Source: JACVRU01 sp040902725 (lineage in GTDB: Bacteria; Actinomycetota; Thermoleophilia; Gaiellales; Gaiellaceae). Taken from it: a stretch of DNA of 61,485 nucleotides. The stretch is from assembly GCA_040902725.1 (NCBI GenBank), contig JBBDWU010000052.1, positions 1 through 61,485 of the forward strand. Direction: 5' to 3'. Positions 50,038 to 58,666 of the stretch are shown in pieces (within the stretch, counting starts at the first letter, position 1; each line of letters starts with the position of its first letter). Both the position numbers and the translations under genes were made by a program. Under the pieces are notes generated by a model. It searched no databases and was not told the DNA's origin. It was given only the letters and a program-made list of their open reading frames with translations.

Positions 50038-52508
50038 CGGGACTCGACCGAGATCAGCTTGCGGCTCTCCTCGGGCCGCGTCATCAGCTCCCAGACGCGG
50101 TGGTACGGGTTGTGCGAGTCGTAGACGACGGGCTTGCCGGCGGGCCGCAGCGCGTCCTGGATCGCGGCGCACACCGCGTGGATCGCGCCGCCGCCGCCTT
50201 CGCCCATCCCCTTGGAGCCGAACGGCGTGAACGGCGAGGGCGACTCGATCCAGCCGCTCTTCACCGGCGGCAGGTCGAGCGCGTGGGGCACGTGGTAGTC
50301 GTAGAAGTTGGCGGTCAGGAGGTTGCCGTCCTCGTCGTAGGCGAACGTCTCGCTCGTCGCCGCGCCGACGCCGTGCGCCCAGGCCCCGTGAACCTGGCCT
50401 TCGACGATCTGCGGGTGGATGCGCGTGCCGCAGTCGTCCACCACCGCCCAGTCCACGAGCTCGTAGGCGCCGGTCTCGCGGTCGACCTCGAGCACGCAGA
50501 CGTGGATCTGGGTCGCGTACGTCAGCGTTAGGTTGCCGAACTTCCGCTCCTTGTCGGGCAGCTGGAAAGGCGGCACGTAGACGTAGCGGCAGTTGAGCGT
50601 GACGTCGCGCACGTCCAGCGGCAGGATCGCGTTGTTGGCGTTGACGATCGCGCCGATCCCCATGAAGGGGATCGCGGCCTCGGGATTCGCCGCCAGCCGC
50701 GCCTGGCCGCCCTCGAGCTCGATGTCCTCCGGCGCGGCGCCGAAGACGCCCGCCGCGACGCGCTTGATCTCCCACGCCAGGTTCTCCGTCGCGCCCTTGA
50801 CAGCGCCCAGGCCCGTGACCGCGAACTGGCTCGCGTAGGTGCCGGAGAAGCCCGCGTGCGAGTTCCAGAACGAGTCGTGCCCGGGGCGGACGTGGACGTC
50901 CTCGGGCGTGACGCCGAGGATGTCGGCCACGACCTGCGACGCCGTGGTCTCGTGCCCCTGCCCCTGCGGGACGGTCCCGAGCGTGACGACGATCTCGCCG
51001 AAGATGTCGAGCTTGACCGTCGCCACCTCGTTGTTCCCCGAGAACTGCAGCTCGGGGTTGATCAGCGTCGACTGGCCGAAGTTGTTCGTCCCGGAGTCGA
51101 GCGTGGAGCCGATGCCGACGCCGAGCAGCTTCCCGCGGGCCTCCGCGTCGCGCCGCCGCTCCTCGATCTTGTCGTAGCCGACGAGCTCCAGCGCCTGGTC
51201 GAGGCAGCGCGCGTAGTCGCCCGAGTCGTAGACGCAGCCGTTCGGCGTCTCGTAGGGCATCTCGTCGGACTTGACGTAGTTCCGCTTGCGGATCTCGACC
51301 GGGTCGAACCCGAGCTCGTGTGCGACAAGGTCGATGATCCGCTCCGTCAGCCAGAGGTGCTGGAGCCGGGAGTAGCCGCGGTTCGGGCCGACCGGCGACT
51401 TGTTCGTGCAGACCTGCGTGAAGTCGACCCGGATGTTCCGCCAGCGGTAGAGGCCGGGCGTGACCTGCGACCAGATGATCGCGCCGAGCGGCTCGTAGCG
51501 CGGGAAGGCGCCGCAGTCGTCGATCGCCTTGCACGAGAAGCCGAGCAGCGTCCCGTCGGCCTTCACCGCCACCTCGACCTCGCGGAACACGCGCTCGTTG
51601 CCGTGCGAGTTCGCCATGTGCTGGTCGGTGCGCCACTCCGTCCACTGCACGGGCCGGTTCAGCTTCCGCGCGAGCAGGCAGCAGGCGACGAAGTACGGGT
51701 GCAGGCAGATCTTGTTGCCGAAGCCGCCGCCGATGTCGTGGGTGACGAAGCGCAGCTTGTCGATCCCGACGCGCATCGCCGGCGCCATCCAGATTGCCCC
51801 CACGCCGGGCATCTGGAGGTTGCAGTAGAGCGTCCACTGGCCGGTGGCGCGCTCGTACTCGACCAGGCAGCCGGACATCTCGAGCGGGGTCGAGGAGAAG
51901 CGGTCGAAGTGGAGGTAGTCGATTGTGAGGACGTGGTCGGCCTCCGCCTTCGCGGCTTCCCAGTCGCCCCAGTCGAACACGCCCGACCAGACGACGTTCG
52001 AGCCGGCGTCGTCGTGGAGGATCGGCGCGCCCTCGGCGAGCGCCGCGTCCGGCTCGACTACCGTCTCGAGCGGCTCGTAGTCGACCTCGACGAGCTCGGC
52101 GGCGTCGCGGGCGAGCTCGCGCGTCGCCGCGGCGACGGCGGCCACGGGCTCGCCCTGGAAGCGCACCTTGCCGACGGCGAGCGCGTAGTCCTTGATCTCC
52201 GAGCCAGGCGGCGTCGAGAGCTCGAAGAACGGGTCGGTCTGGATCGCGACCTCGTCGCCGGTCAGCGTCCCGTAGACGCCCTCCAGGGCGAGCGCCTTCG
52301 AGACGTCGATCGAGCGGATCTTCGCGTGCGCGTACGGCGAGCGGACGAAGTGGATGAAGCCCATCCCCTGCCGCTTGAGGTCGTCGAAGAAGACGCCCTG
52401 ACCCTGCGTCAGGCGGCGGTCTTCCTTCCGCGGGATGCTCTGGCCGACGAAGCCGGGCTTCGTCTGTTCGCGCTCGACGACCAGCGGCTCCATGGTGGTC
52501 TGCGTCAT
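50034..52508 (-). CDS. Molybdenum hydroxylase large subunit (xanthine dehydrogenase/CoxL family)
   Basis: The 824-aa molybdopterin subunit has an a/b hammerhead domain (FVRSPYAHAKIRSIDVSKA) and a Moco domain with GGGFGNK, PVQWTEWRTD, GQGHETTASQV and the C-terminal catalytic Glu in KGMGEGGGGA. The CoxL form I loop AYxCSFR is absent; the equivalent position reads GPNRGYSRLQ, unlike the usual form II AYRGAGR. So it is not a form I CO dehydrogenase and its substrate is open. Catalyses hydroxylation using water. ATGA overlaps at both ends. Confidence 0.92.
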   Translation of the reverse strand: MTQTTMEPLVVEREQTKPGFVGQSIPRKEDRRLTQGQGVFFDDLKRQGMGFIHFVRSPYAHAKIRSIDVSKALALEGVYGTLTGDEVAIQTDPFFELSTPPGSEIKDYALAVGKVRFQGEPVAAVAAATRELARDAAELVEVDYEPLETVVEPDAALAEGAPILHDDAGSNVVWSGVFDWGDWEAAKAEADHVLTIDYLHFDRFSSTPLEMSGCLVEYERATGQWTLYCNLQMPGVGAIWMAPAMRVGIDKLRFVTHDIGGGFGNKICLHPYFVACCLLARKLNRPVQWTEWRTDQHMANSHGNERVFREVEVAVKADGTLLGFSCKAIDDCGAFPRYEPLGAIIWSQVTPGLYRWRNIRVDFTQVCTNKSPVGPNRGYSRLQHLWLTERIIDLVAHELGFDPVEIRKRNYVKSDEMPYETPNGCVYDSGDYARCLDQALELVGYDKIEERRRDAEARGKLLGVGIGSTLDSGTNNFGQSTLINPELQFSGNNEVATVKLDIFGEIVVTLGTVPQGQGHETTASQVVADILGVTPEDVHVRPGHDSFWNSHAGFSGTYASQFAVTGLGAVKGATENLAWEIKRVAAGVFGAAPEDIELEGGQARLAANPEAAIPFMGIGAIVNANNAILPLDVRDVTLNCRYVYVPPFQLPDKERKFGNLTLTYATQIHVCVLEVDRETGAYELVDWAVVDDCGTRIHPQIVEGQVHGAWAHGVGAATSETFAYDEDGNLLTANFYDYHVPHALDLPPVKSGWIESPSPFTPFGSKGMGEGGGGAIHAVCAAIQDALRPAGKPVVYDSHNPYHRVWELMTRPEESRKLISVESR

Positions 52509-52963
52509 TTGCGCGCCGCCTCCTGGATTGCCTCGACGATGTTCACGTAGCCGGTGCAGCGGCAGATGTTGCCCTGGATCCCCTTGCGGATCTCGCGCTC
52601 GGTCGGCTCCGGGTTGTTGCGCAGCAGGTACGTGGCCGACATCAGCATCCCCGGCGTGCAGTAGCCGCACTGGAGCGCGTGCGCGGCGCTGAAGGCCTGC
52701 TGCAGCGGCGACGACTCGCCGTTCGCCGCGAGCCCCTCGACGGTCTCGACCCGCGTGCCGTCGGCCTGGACCGCGAGCAGCATGCAGCTCTTCACCGCCT
52801 CGCCGTCGACGAGGACGGTGCAGGCGCCGCAGTTGCCGGTGTCGCAGCCGACGTGGGTGCCCGTCAGGTCGAGGTCGTCGCGGATGAAGTGGACGAGCAG
52901 CCTGCGCGGATCGACCTCGCGCTCGACCGCCTCGCCGTTGAGCTCGAAGCGGACGGTGATCAC
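52505..52963 (-). CDS. Molybdenum hydroxylase small [2Fe-2S] subunit
   Basis: 152 aa with two [2Fe-2S] clusters: plant-type GCDTGNCGACTVLVDG...SC and the helical CGYCTPG...CRCTGY. Passes electrons from the Mo site to FAD. Start GTG 52963, GTGA overlap with the FAD subunit. Confidence 0.95.
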   Translation of the reverse strand: MITVRFELNGEAVEREVDPRRLLVHFIRDDLDLTGTHVGCDTGNCGACTVLVDGEAVKSCMLLAVQADGTRVETVEGLAANGESSPLQQAFSAAHALQCGYCTPGMLMSATYLLRNNPEPTEREIRKGIQGNICRCTGYVNIVEAIQEAARK

Positions 52964-53736
52964 GAGGCCTGCTCCAGGGCGCGCCGCGCGCAGACCTCGG
53001 CCAGGTGGCGCCGGTAGTCGGCGGAAGCGTGGACGTCGGCGGGCGCGTCCGGGGCGGCCGCGCGCACCTCGTCGGGCGACGAGACCACCACCGGCACCGC
53101 GCCGACGCAACCGAGGGCGATCCGCGCCTGGCCGTCCCGCACCTGCGCGGCCGCGTTGGCGATGCACGTCCCGTCGACGCCCAGCGTCACGGAGGCGAAG
53201 CCGTCGGAGCCGCCGGGCGGGATCGTGATCGCCGTCAGCAGCTCGCCCGGGCCGATCGCCGTGAAGTAGACGCCGAGGAAGAACTCGTCCGCCGCCACGT
53301 CGCGCTCGCCGGCGGGGCCGGCGGCGTGCATCGTCCAGCGCTGCGCGACCGCCAGCGGCGGCAGGTGGTTGGTCGGGTCGCTCGAGCAGACGTTGCCGCC
53401 GATCGTGCCGCGGTTCCGGACCTGGACGTCCGCGATCTGCGCCACGACCTCGGCCAGGATCGGTCGTGCCTCGCCGACGGCCGGTTCGCGCATCAGCTGG
53501 GCATAGGTCGCCATCGCGCCGATCCGCAGGCCGCCGTCCTGCGTCCGCGCGACCCCGCGCAGCTCCTCCAGGTCGCGGAGGTCGACGAGGACGTCCGGCG
53601 AGGCGGCGCGCGCCTTCATCACGTTCAGCAGCGTCTGACCGCCGGCAAGCGCGCGGGCGCCCTCGTGCGCGGCGAGCGCCTGCAGCGCCTCCTCGACCGA
53701 CCCGGGCCGGGCGTACTGGACCTCGCGGAGCAGCAC
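52960..53736 (-). CDS. Molybdenum hydroxylase FAD-binding medium subunit
   Basis: 258 aa with the FAD-binding motifs ALAGGQTLLNVMK and RGTIGGNVCSSDPTNHLP of the CoxM/CutM family, and a C-terminal CO_deh_flav_C domain. Gene order medium-small-large is typical. Confidence 0.94.
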   Translation of the reverse strand: MLLREVQYARPGSVEEALQALAAHEGARALAGGQTLLNVMKARAASPDVLVDLRDLEELRGVARTQDGGLRIGAMATYAQLMREPAVGEARPILAEVVAQIADVQVRNRGTIGGNVCSSDPTNHLPPLAVAQRWTMHAAGPAGERDVAADEFFLGVYFTAIGPGELLTAITIPPGGSDGFASVTLGVDGTCIANAAAQVRDGQARIALGCVGAVPVVVSSPDEVRAAAPDAPADVHASADYRRHLAEVCARRALEQAS

Positions 53737-53745
53737 GGCGCGACT

Positions 53746-54723
53746 CTAGCTGACGACTTTCCCCCGGACCTCCGCTAGCCCGGTGCCGCGCAGCACGACC
53801 TCGTCGCCGTCCTCGAGGAAGCGCTCGCCGCGCCAGAGCTCGAACAGGCTCCCGGGCTCGTCGCCCGAGATCGTCCCGGTGGCGAGCAGGTCGCCGGTGC
53901 GCAGGCTCGCGCCGTTCGACGTCAGGTGGGCGATCTGCTGCTCGACGCTCCAGTAGAGGTGGCGCGCGTTCGTGCGCGAGAGCACCTCGCCGTTCAGCTC
54001 GACCTCGAGCGGGATGTCGAAGCCGAGCGGCTCGGTGCGCAGGTAGTCGAGCGGCTCAGGGTCCTGCGGCGGCAGCGGCACGCGGGTCAACAGGTCCAGC
54101 GGCGTGACCCAGGCCGAGATCGACGTGGCGAACGACTTGCCGAGGAAGGGGCCGAGCGGCTGGTACTCCCACGCCTGGATGTCGCGGGCGCTCCAGTCGT
54201 TCACGAGGACGACGCCGAAGACGTGCTCGAGGGCCCGCTCCACGGGGATGGGGCCCGCGCCGGGGAGGCCGATCACGAACCCGAGCTCGAGCTCGATGTC
54301 GAGGCGCCGCGTGGGGCCGAACTCGGGGCGCTCCTCCCCCTTCCGCTGCCCGTGGGGGCGGCGGACCCCGGTGCCGCTGACGACGACGGTGCCGGCGCGG
54401 CCGTGGTAGCCGATCGGGATCCACCGCCAGTTCGGCAGCAGCGGATCGCCCTCGGGCCGCAGCAGCCGGCCCATGTTCGTCGCGTGCTCCAGAGACGAGT
54501 AGAAGTCGACGAGGTCGGCGACCTCGAAGGGGAGCCGCGCATCATCGGCGAGCTCGACCCCGTCGCCGCGGGCGAGCGCGGCCTCCCCCGCTGCGCGCGC
54601 CTCGGCCCACGCTTCGGGCCCGCGGGCCATCAGCGGGTTCAGGCTCTCCCCCGGCTCCAGCAGGGCGACCGAGTCGCCGTCGCGCCAGGCGACCTGGCCA
54701 CGCGCGATGCCGAAGCCTCTCAC
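53746..54723 (-). CDS. fahA: Fumarylacetoacetase-like hydrolase
   Basis: 325 aa from GTG 54723. The block VDFYSSLEHATNMGRLLRP, then WRWIPIGYHGRAGTVVVSG and RRPHGQ, is characteristic of fumarylacetoacetase (tyrosine/homogentisate pathway), together with DIELELGFVIG, NDWSARDIQAWEYQPLGPF and TGTISG. It is shorter than the about 420-aa eukaryotic enzyme. No homogentisate dioxygenase is visible, so the true substrate may be another acylpyruvate. First gene of the minus-strand operon; the structured RNA repeat ends 27 nt upstream. Confidence 0.85.
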   Translation of the reverse strand: MRGFGIARGQVAWRDGDSVALLEPGESLNPLMARGPEAWAEARAAGEAALARGDGVELADDARLPFEVADLVDFYSSLEHATNMGRLLRPEGDPLLPNWRWIPIGYHGRAGTVVVSGTGVRRPHGQRKGEERPEFGPTRRLDIELELGFVIGLPGAGPIPVERALEHVFGVVLVNDWSARDIQAWEYQPLGPFLGKSFATSISAWVTPLDLLTRVPLPPQDPEPLDYLRTEPLGFDIPLEVELNGEVLSRTNARHLYWSVEQQIAHLTSNGASLRTGDLLATGTISGDEPGSLFELWRGERFLEDGDEVVLRGTGLAEVRGKVVS

Positions 54724-54750
54724 GATGGCTTCGACTCTACTGACCGCGCT

Positions 54751-54879
54751 GGACCATAAGTTCGCCGAGCCGGTTGCGCTTTCGTCCACTCACCCGACGA
54801 GCTTTCCGTCTGCACGTACAACCCGTCTGGTGAGCTTCGACCTACTCGCACCCCGTGCTCGGCGCAAGGGGGAATGTAG
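54751..54879 (-). ncRNA. Candidate structured RNA element, copy 1
   Basis: 129-nt repeat read on the minus strand, number 1 at 54879. Positions 16-23 and 110-117 form a perfect 8-bp stem. Positions 45-60 pair with 77-92 in a nearly continuous 16-bp hairpin (one A/G mismatch, three G-U), capped by a small stem 64-66/71-73 with loop GCAG. Relative to copy 2, pairs 48-89, 49-88, 54-83, 56-81 and 66-71 change on both sides and stay paired. Several one-sided changes give G-U pairs only if the minus strand is transcribed. It ends 27 nt before the fahA start, so a leader-RNA role is possible. Function unknown. Confidence 0.6.
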
Positions 54880-54920
54880 ACGAGGTCAAGGGGCTCCGCA
54901 AGGCCTCGAAAACGAAAGTT

Positions 54921-54961
54921 GTCGCAAAATGCGAACGATTCGCGATCGTTCCATTTGCGAC
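54921..54961. repeat. Long hairpin between the two RNA copies
   Basis: Outer 8-bp arms GTCGCAAA (54921-54928) and TTTGCGAC (54954-54961), inner 7-bp arms GAACGAT (54933-54939) and ATCGTTC (54945-54951), loop TCGCG. On the minus strand it is followed by moderately T-rich sequence, so it may act as a terminator. Confidence 0.6.
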
Positions 54962-54993
54962 GATCTTTGCCGTTGCCATTGCTGACAACATTT

Positions 54994-55122
54994 GGACCAA
55001 GAATTCGCCGAGCCGGGTTCGCTTTCGTCGACCAGTCCGGCTAACTTTCCGCTTGCGCGTACGGCCACCCGGCCTAGCTTCGTCCTACTCGCGCCCCGTG
55101 CTCGGCGCAAGGGGGAATGTAG
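54994..55122 (-). ncRNA. Candidate structured RNA element, copy 2
   Basis: Second 129-nt copy, no gaps against copy 1, about 79% identical by eye; the first 29 nt (minus strand) are identical. Same fold: 16-23/110-117 stem, 45-59/78-92 hairpin with two mismatches, and tip stem 64-66/71-73 with a GCAA (GNRA) loop. The internal loop flanks GTA and GAA resemble a bulged-G motif. A hairpin at 54921-54961 follows downstream and could end a separate transcript. Confidence 0.6.
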
Positions 55123-55159
55123 CGTACTCCGAGCGCGGTGCAAGGGGGAACCGCACACA

Positions 55160-55182
55160 AACTTCGCGCAATTTGCGAAGTT
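55160..55182 (-). terminator. Probable terminator of tRNA-Asn
   Basis: 8-bp stem AACTTCGC/GCGAAGTT with a 7-nt loop, 7 nt after the tRNA 3' end on the minus strand, then TGTGTG. The T-tract is weak. Confidence 0.5.
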
Positions 55183-55187
55183 CGAGA

Positions 55188-55262
<75 letters not shown>

Positions 55263-55290
55263 ACGGGTCGCCCCCAATAGTAGCCCTGGA

Positions 55291-56922
55291 CTAGGCGAAC
55301 TCGCGGAAGGCGGTGCGCACCTTCGCGAGGGCCTGCTGGAGCGCCGGCAGCCGGTCGTCCTCGGCCGTCTCCAGCTCCCGCCGCAGCGTGCGCTCCCGCA
55401 GCCGGAGCAGGAGCTGCTCGGCTGTCTCCTCGTCGATCCCCTCGGCGGCGGCACGCGCGTCGAGCTCGGCGATCAGCGCGACGAGCTCGGCGTCCGGCTC
55501 GGATGGATCGAGCAGGTGCGAGCAGACGCGCCGGTGCGCCTCGGAGTCGAAGTGGTCCGGGCCGAGCTCGGCAAGCACGCGCAGCAGGGTGGGATGGGCG
55601 ATGACGCCGGCGAGCGCCTCGCGCTCGAGCCGCTCCCCCACCTCGAGGATCCGCGGCGTGATCGCCGCGCGCGTCGACGAGACGGCCGACCGAACCTGGA
55701 TCGTCATGTCGAGCCGGTCGTTGGCCAGCCGCCACGCCTCCTGCCGGTCGGGCGAGTCGGGGAGCTGGTCGAGCACCTCCTTGACCCGCTCGTGGGCGGC
55801 CTGCCGGTCGGGCGCGCGCTCCAGCTCGGTGCGCACGCGGTAGAGCGCGTACGGCTCGGCCCGTCCCAGGTGCGCCTCGAAGTCGGCGGCGACGTCGGCG
55901 GGATCGAGGCCCGGCGGCATGGCGACGATCTGGAGGTCGAAGCCCTGCCCCGCGGCGAGCTCCATGCCGCGCAGCGTCGCCGCCTCGCCGGCCGCGTCGC
56001 CGTCGAAGCAGAGCACCAAGGCGCGGGTCAGCCGGGCGAGCTCCTTCAGCTGCCGCTCGGTCAGGGCGGTGCCCATCGAGGCGACCACCGGCTCGAAGCC
56101 GGCCTGGCGGAGCGCGATCACGTCGGTGTTGCCCTCCACGACCACGCCGCGGCCACCCTTGGCGATCGCGCCCTTGGCGAGGTGGAGGCCGTAGAGCAGG
56201 TCGCCCTTGCGGAAGAGCTCGCCCTCTGGCGAGTTGACGTACTTCGCGCGCAGCGGGTCTTCCTCGCGCAGCTTCCGCGCCTGGAAGCCCACCGTGCGGC
56301 CGCGCGCGTCCGCGAGCGGGAAGAGGAGACGCTGCTGGAAGTAGTCCTGGCCGCGGCGGTTGGCGAGCCCGGCGTCCTGGAGCTCGGCGGGCGTGAAGCC
56401 CTTCTCCTGCGCCTTCCGCGCCAGCATGCTGCCGCCGACGGCGAAGCCGAGGCGGAACTCGCGGCAGGCCGCCTCCCCGAGCCCGCGGCCGGCGAGGTAG
56501 TCGCGGGCGAAGCCGCCGGCCTGGGACTCCCACAGGTAGCGCTCGTAGAACGAGGCCGCGTGGTCGAGCACCTCCACCAGCCGCTCGCGCCGCCGCCGCT
56601 CTTCCTCGGCGCGCGGCGACGACTCCTCGTACTCGACCCGGACGTTGAAGCGCTCGGCGAGCCACTCGACGGCCCCGCTGAAGTCCACGTTCTCGGTCTC
56701 GCGAACGAACGAGATCAGATCGCCGCCCTTGCCGCAGCCGAAGCAGTAGAAGAGCTTGTCGGCCGCGTTGACGGAGAAGCTCGGCGTCCGCTCCTCGTGG
56801 AACGGGCAGCGCCCCGTCCAGCGCGCGCCCTGCTTGCGGAGCTGTGTCCGCCCGGTCACGACCGCGACGATGTCCGCCGCCGCCTTCACCTCGTCCACCG
56901 ACGTCTGCTTGATCCTGGCCAT
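55291..56922 (-). CDS. dnaG: DNA primase
   Basis: Makes RNA primers for replication. The 543-aa protein has the N-terminal CHC2 zinc finger (CPFHEERTPSFSVN, FYCFGCGKGGD), the RNA-polymerase domain with TOPRIM motifs (VVVEGNTDVIAL and LCFDGDAAGE), and a C-terminal helical region for helicase binding. The usual EGYxD is EGNTD here. Directly adjacent to the dGTPase gene upstream, as in other actinobacteria (dgt-dnaG). Confidence 0.96.
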   Translation of the reverse strand: MARIKQTSVDEVKAAADIVAVVTGRTQLRKQGARWTGRCPFHEERTPSFSVNAADKLFYCFGCGKGGDLISFVRETENVDFSGAVEWLAERFNVRVEYEESSPRAEEERRRRERLVEVLDHAASFYERYLWESQAGGFARDYLAGRGLGEAACREFRLGFAVGGSMLARKAQEKGFTPAELQDAGLANRRGQDYFQQRLLFPLADARGRTVGFQARKLREEDPLRAKYVNSPEGELFRKGDLLYGLHLAKGAIAKGGRGVVVEGNTDVIALRQAGFEPVVASMGTALTERQLKELARLTRALVLCFDGDAAGEAATLRGMELAAGQGFDLQIVAMPPGLDPADVAADFEAHLGRAEPYALYRVRTELERAPDRQAAHERVKEVLDQLPDSPDRQEAWRLANDRLDMTIQVRSAVSSTRAAITPRILEVGERLEREALAGVIAHPTLLRVLAELGPDHFDSEAHRRVCSHLLDPSEPDAELVALIAELDARAAAEGIDEETAEQLLLRLRERTLRRELETAEDDRLPALQQALAKVRTAFREFA

Positions 56923-57882
56923 CTACTCGCCGATCTTGGCCGCATAGGCGAGCGCGAACCGGTCGGTCATGCCCGCGAGATAGTCGACCGCCTCGTCAAC
57001 GGGATCGCCGCGGTCGACGAGGTGGCCGAAGATCGTGCGGACGACCTCGCGCGCGCGCTCGTGCTCGGCGCGCGTGTGCGGCCCGAGATAGACGCGGTCG
57101 AACATGAAGGCGCGCAGCGCCAGCAGCGCCGCGCCGACCTCCTCGGACTGGCGGATGTCACCCGCCGGCTCCGAGGTCTCGACCAGGTCGTGGACGAGCG
57201 TGTCGATTCTTGCCGCGCCAGTTTGGCCGAGCAGCTCGAGCTCGGCCCGCGGCAGCTCGGCCGCGTCGAGGATCCCATAGCGGATCGCGTCGTCGATGTC
57301 GTGGTTGACGTAGGCGACGCGGTCGACGATGCGGACGATCCGCCCCTCGAGCGTCTCCGGCTCGCCCGAGCCCGTGTGGTGGAGGATCCCGTCGCGCACC
57401 TCGGCCGTCAGGTTGAGCTGCTCGGCGATGCGCAGCGACTGCTCGTTGTGCTGGAAGCCGGTCCGGAACCGCTCGCGCAGGCATTCGTCGAGCGCACCCT
57501 CGCCGGTGTGGCCGAAGGGCGTGTGGCCCAGGTCGTGGCCGAGGCCGATCGCCTCGGTGAGGTCCTCGTTCAGCCTCAGCGCGCGCGCGACGCCGCGCGC
57601 GATCGCCGTCGTCTCGAGCGTGTGGGTCATGCGCGTGCGGTAGTGGTCGCCGGCCGGGTCGATGAAGACCTGCGTCTTGCCCTTGAGGCGGCGGAACGAC
57701 TTCGAGTGGAGGATGCGGTCGCGGTCGCGCTGGAAGGGCGTGCGCACGCGGCACTCCTCCTCCTCGCGCGCGCGCCCGCGCGTGTCGTAGGAGCGAACGG
57801 CGAGCGGCGACAGCGAGCGCTCCTCCTGCTCGCGCACGCGAGCCGCGAAGGCGTCCGCCACTCTTCCGGCCAGCTCCGGCAT
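56923..57882 (-). CDS. dgt: Deoxyguanosinetriphosphate triphosphohydrolase-like protein
   Basis: 319-aa HD-domain protein with RMTHTLE, GLGHDLGHTPFGHTGE and the distal HDIDDAI Asp, the metal site of dGTPases, which convert dNTPs to nucleosides and triphosphate. The start region RSYDTRGRAREEEECRVRTPFQRDRDRI is typical of the dNTPase subgroup. Next to dnaG, with no intergenic base. Confidence 0.94.
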   Translation of the reverse strand: MPELAGRVADAFAARVREQEERSLSPLAVRSYDTRGRAREEEECRVRTPFQRDRDRILHSKSFRRLKGKTQVFIDPAGDHYRTRMTHTLETTAIARGVARALRLNEDLTEAIGLGHDLGHTPFGHTGEGALDECLRERFRTGFQHNEQSLRIAEQLNLTAEVRDGILHHTGSGEPETLEGRIVRIVDRVAYVNHDIDDAIRYGILDAAELPRAELELLGQTGAARIDTLVHDLVETSEPAGDIRQSEEVGAALLALRAFMFDRVYLGPHTRAEHERAREVVRTIFGHLVDRGDPVDEAVDYLAGMTDRFALAYAAKIGE

Positions 57883-57891
57883 GGCTCGACT

Positions 57892-58647
57892 CTAGATGAT
57901 GATCGGGACGGTGCCACCGTCCGCGCTCCAGGCAGCTCCCGTCACATAGCTGGCACGGTCCGAGCACAGGAATGCGACGACCGCGGCGATCTCCTCCGGC
58001 TCGGCGAGCCGTCCCAGCGGCCGTCCCGAGCCAACCGCGGCCAGCACTTCCTCGCGCGACTTGCCGGTGCGCGTGGCCTGCTGGTCGGCGAGGCCGCCGT
58101 CGCCCAGCCAGGCGTCGGTCGCGGTCGGCCCCGGTGTGACGGCGTTGCAGCGGATCCCGTCCTTGGCGTAGAGGTCGGCCACGAGGCGCGACACCGAGAG
58201 CAGCGCCGCCTTGACCACCGAGTAGTCCGGCATCGCCGTGGAGGGCCGCTTGCCCGCCGTCGAGGAGACGTTCACGATCACGCCGGCGCCGCGCTCGCGC
58301 ATCCCCGGGACCGCGGCGCGGATCGCCCGCACCGCGCTCATCACGTTCACGTCCCACATCACGTGCCACTCCTCGTCGGTCACCTCGAGGAAGTCGCGCT
58401 GGTAGGCGGCACCGACGTTGTTGACGAGGACGTCGACGGCGCCCGCCTCCGCCACCACCCGCTCGGGCTCGCCGGCGCGGCCGAGATCGGCCTGGACGTG
58501 GAGCGCCTCTCCCACGCCCGGGGCACCGCTGCGACCGCAGGTCACGACCCGGGCGCCCTCGGCCGCGAGCAACCGCGCGGTCTCGAGCCCGATCCCCCCG
58601 GTCGAGCCCGTGACCACGCACGTCTTGCCGCGGAGGCCGAGATCCAC
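57892..58647 (-). CDS. Short-chain dehydrogenase/reductase
   Basis: 251-aa classical SDR: TGSTGGIG nucleotide motif (residues 14-21), NNVG, catalytic Ser in IVNVSSTAG and YSVVK Tyr/Lys pair. NAD(P)-dependent; substrate unknown. GTG start, divergent from the histidine phosphatase gene with 19 bp between. Confidence 0.92.
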   Translation of the reverse strand: MDLGLRGKTCVVTGSTGGIGLETARLLAAEGARVVTCGRSGAPGVGEALHVQADLGRAGEPERVVAEAGAVDVLVNNVGAAYQRDFLEVTDEEWHVMWDVNVMSAVRAIRAAVPGMRERGAGVIVNVSSTAGKRPSTAMPDYSVVKAALLSVSRLVADLYAKDGIRCNAVTPGPTATDAWLGDGGLADQQATRTGKSREEVLAAVGSGRPLGRLAEPEEIAAVVAFLCSDRASYVTGAAWSADGGTVPIII

Positions 58648-58666
58648 GGGACTAACCTAACGGCGG

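Noticed and set aside
50034..53736. Aerobic CO dehydrogenase (coxMSL)
   Set aside because: Gene order and CoxG fit superficially, but the form I signature loop AYxCSFR is absent.
54751..55122. CRISPR array
   Set aside because: Only two diverged 129-nt copies with a single 114-nt spacer, and no cas genes; repeat size and divergence do not fit.
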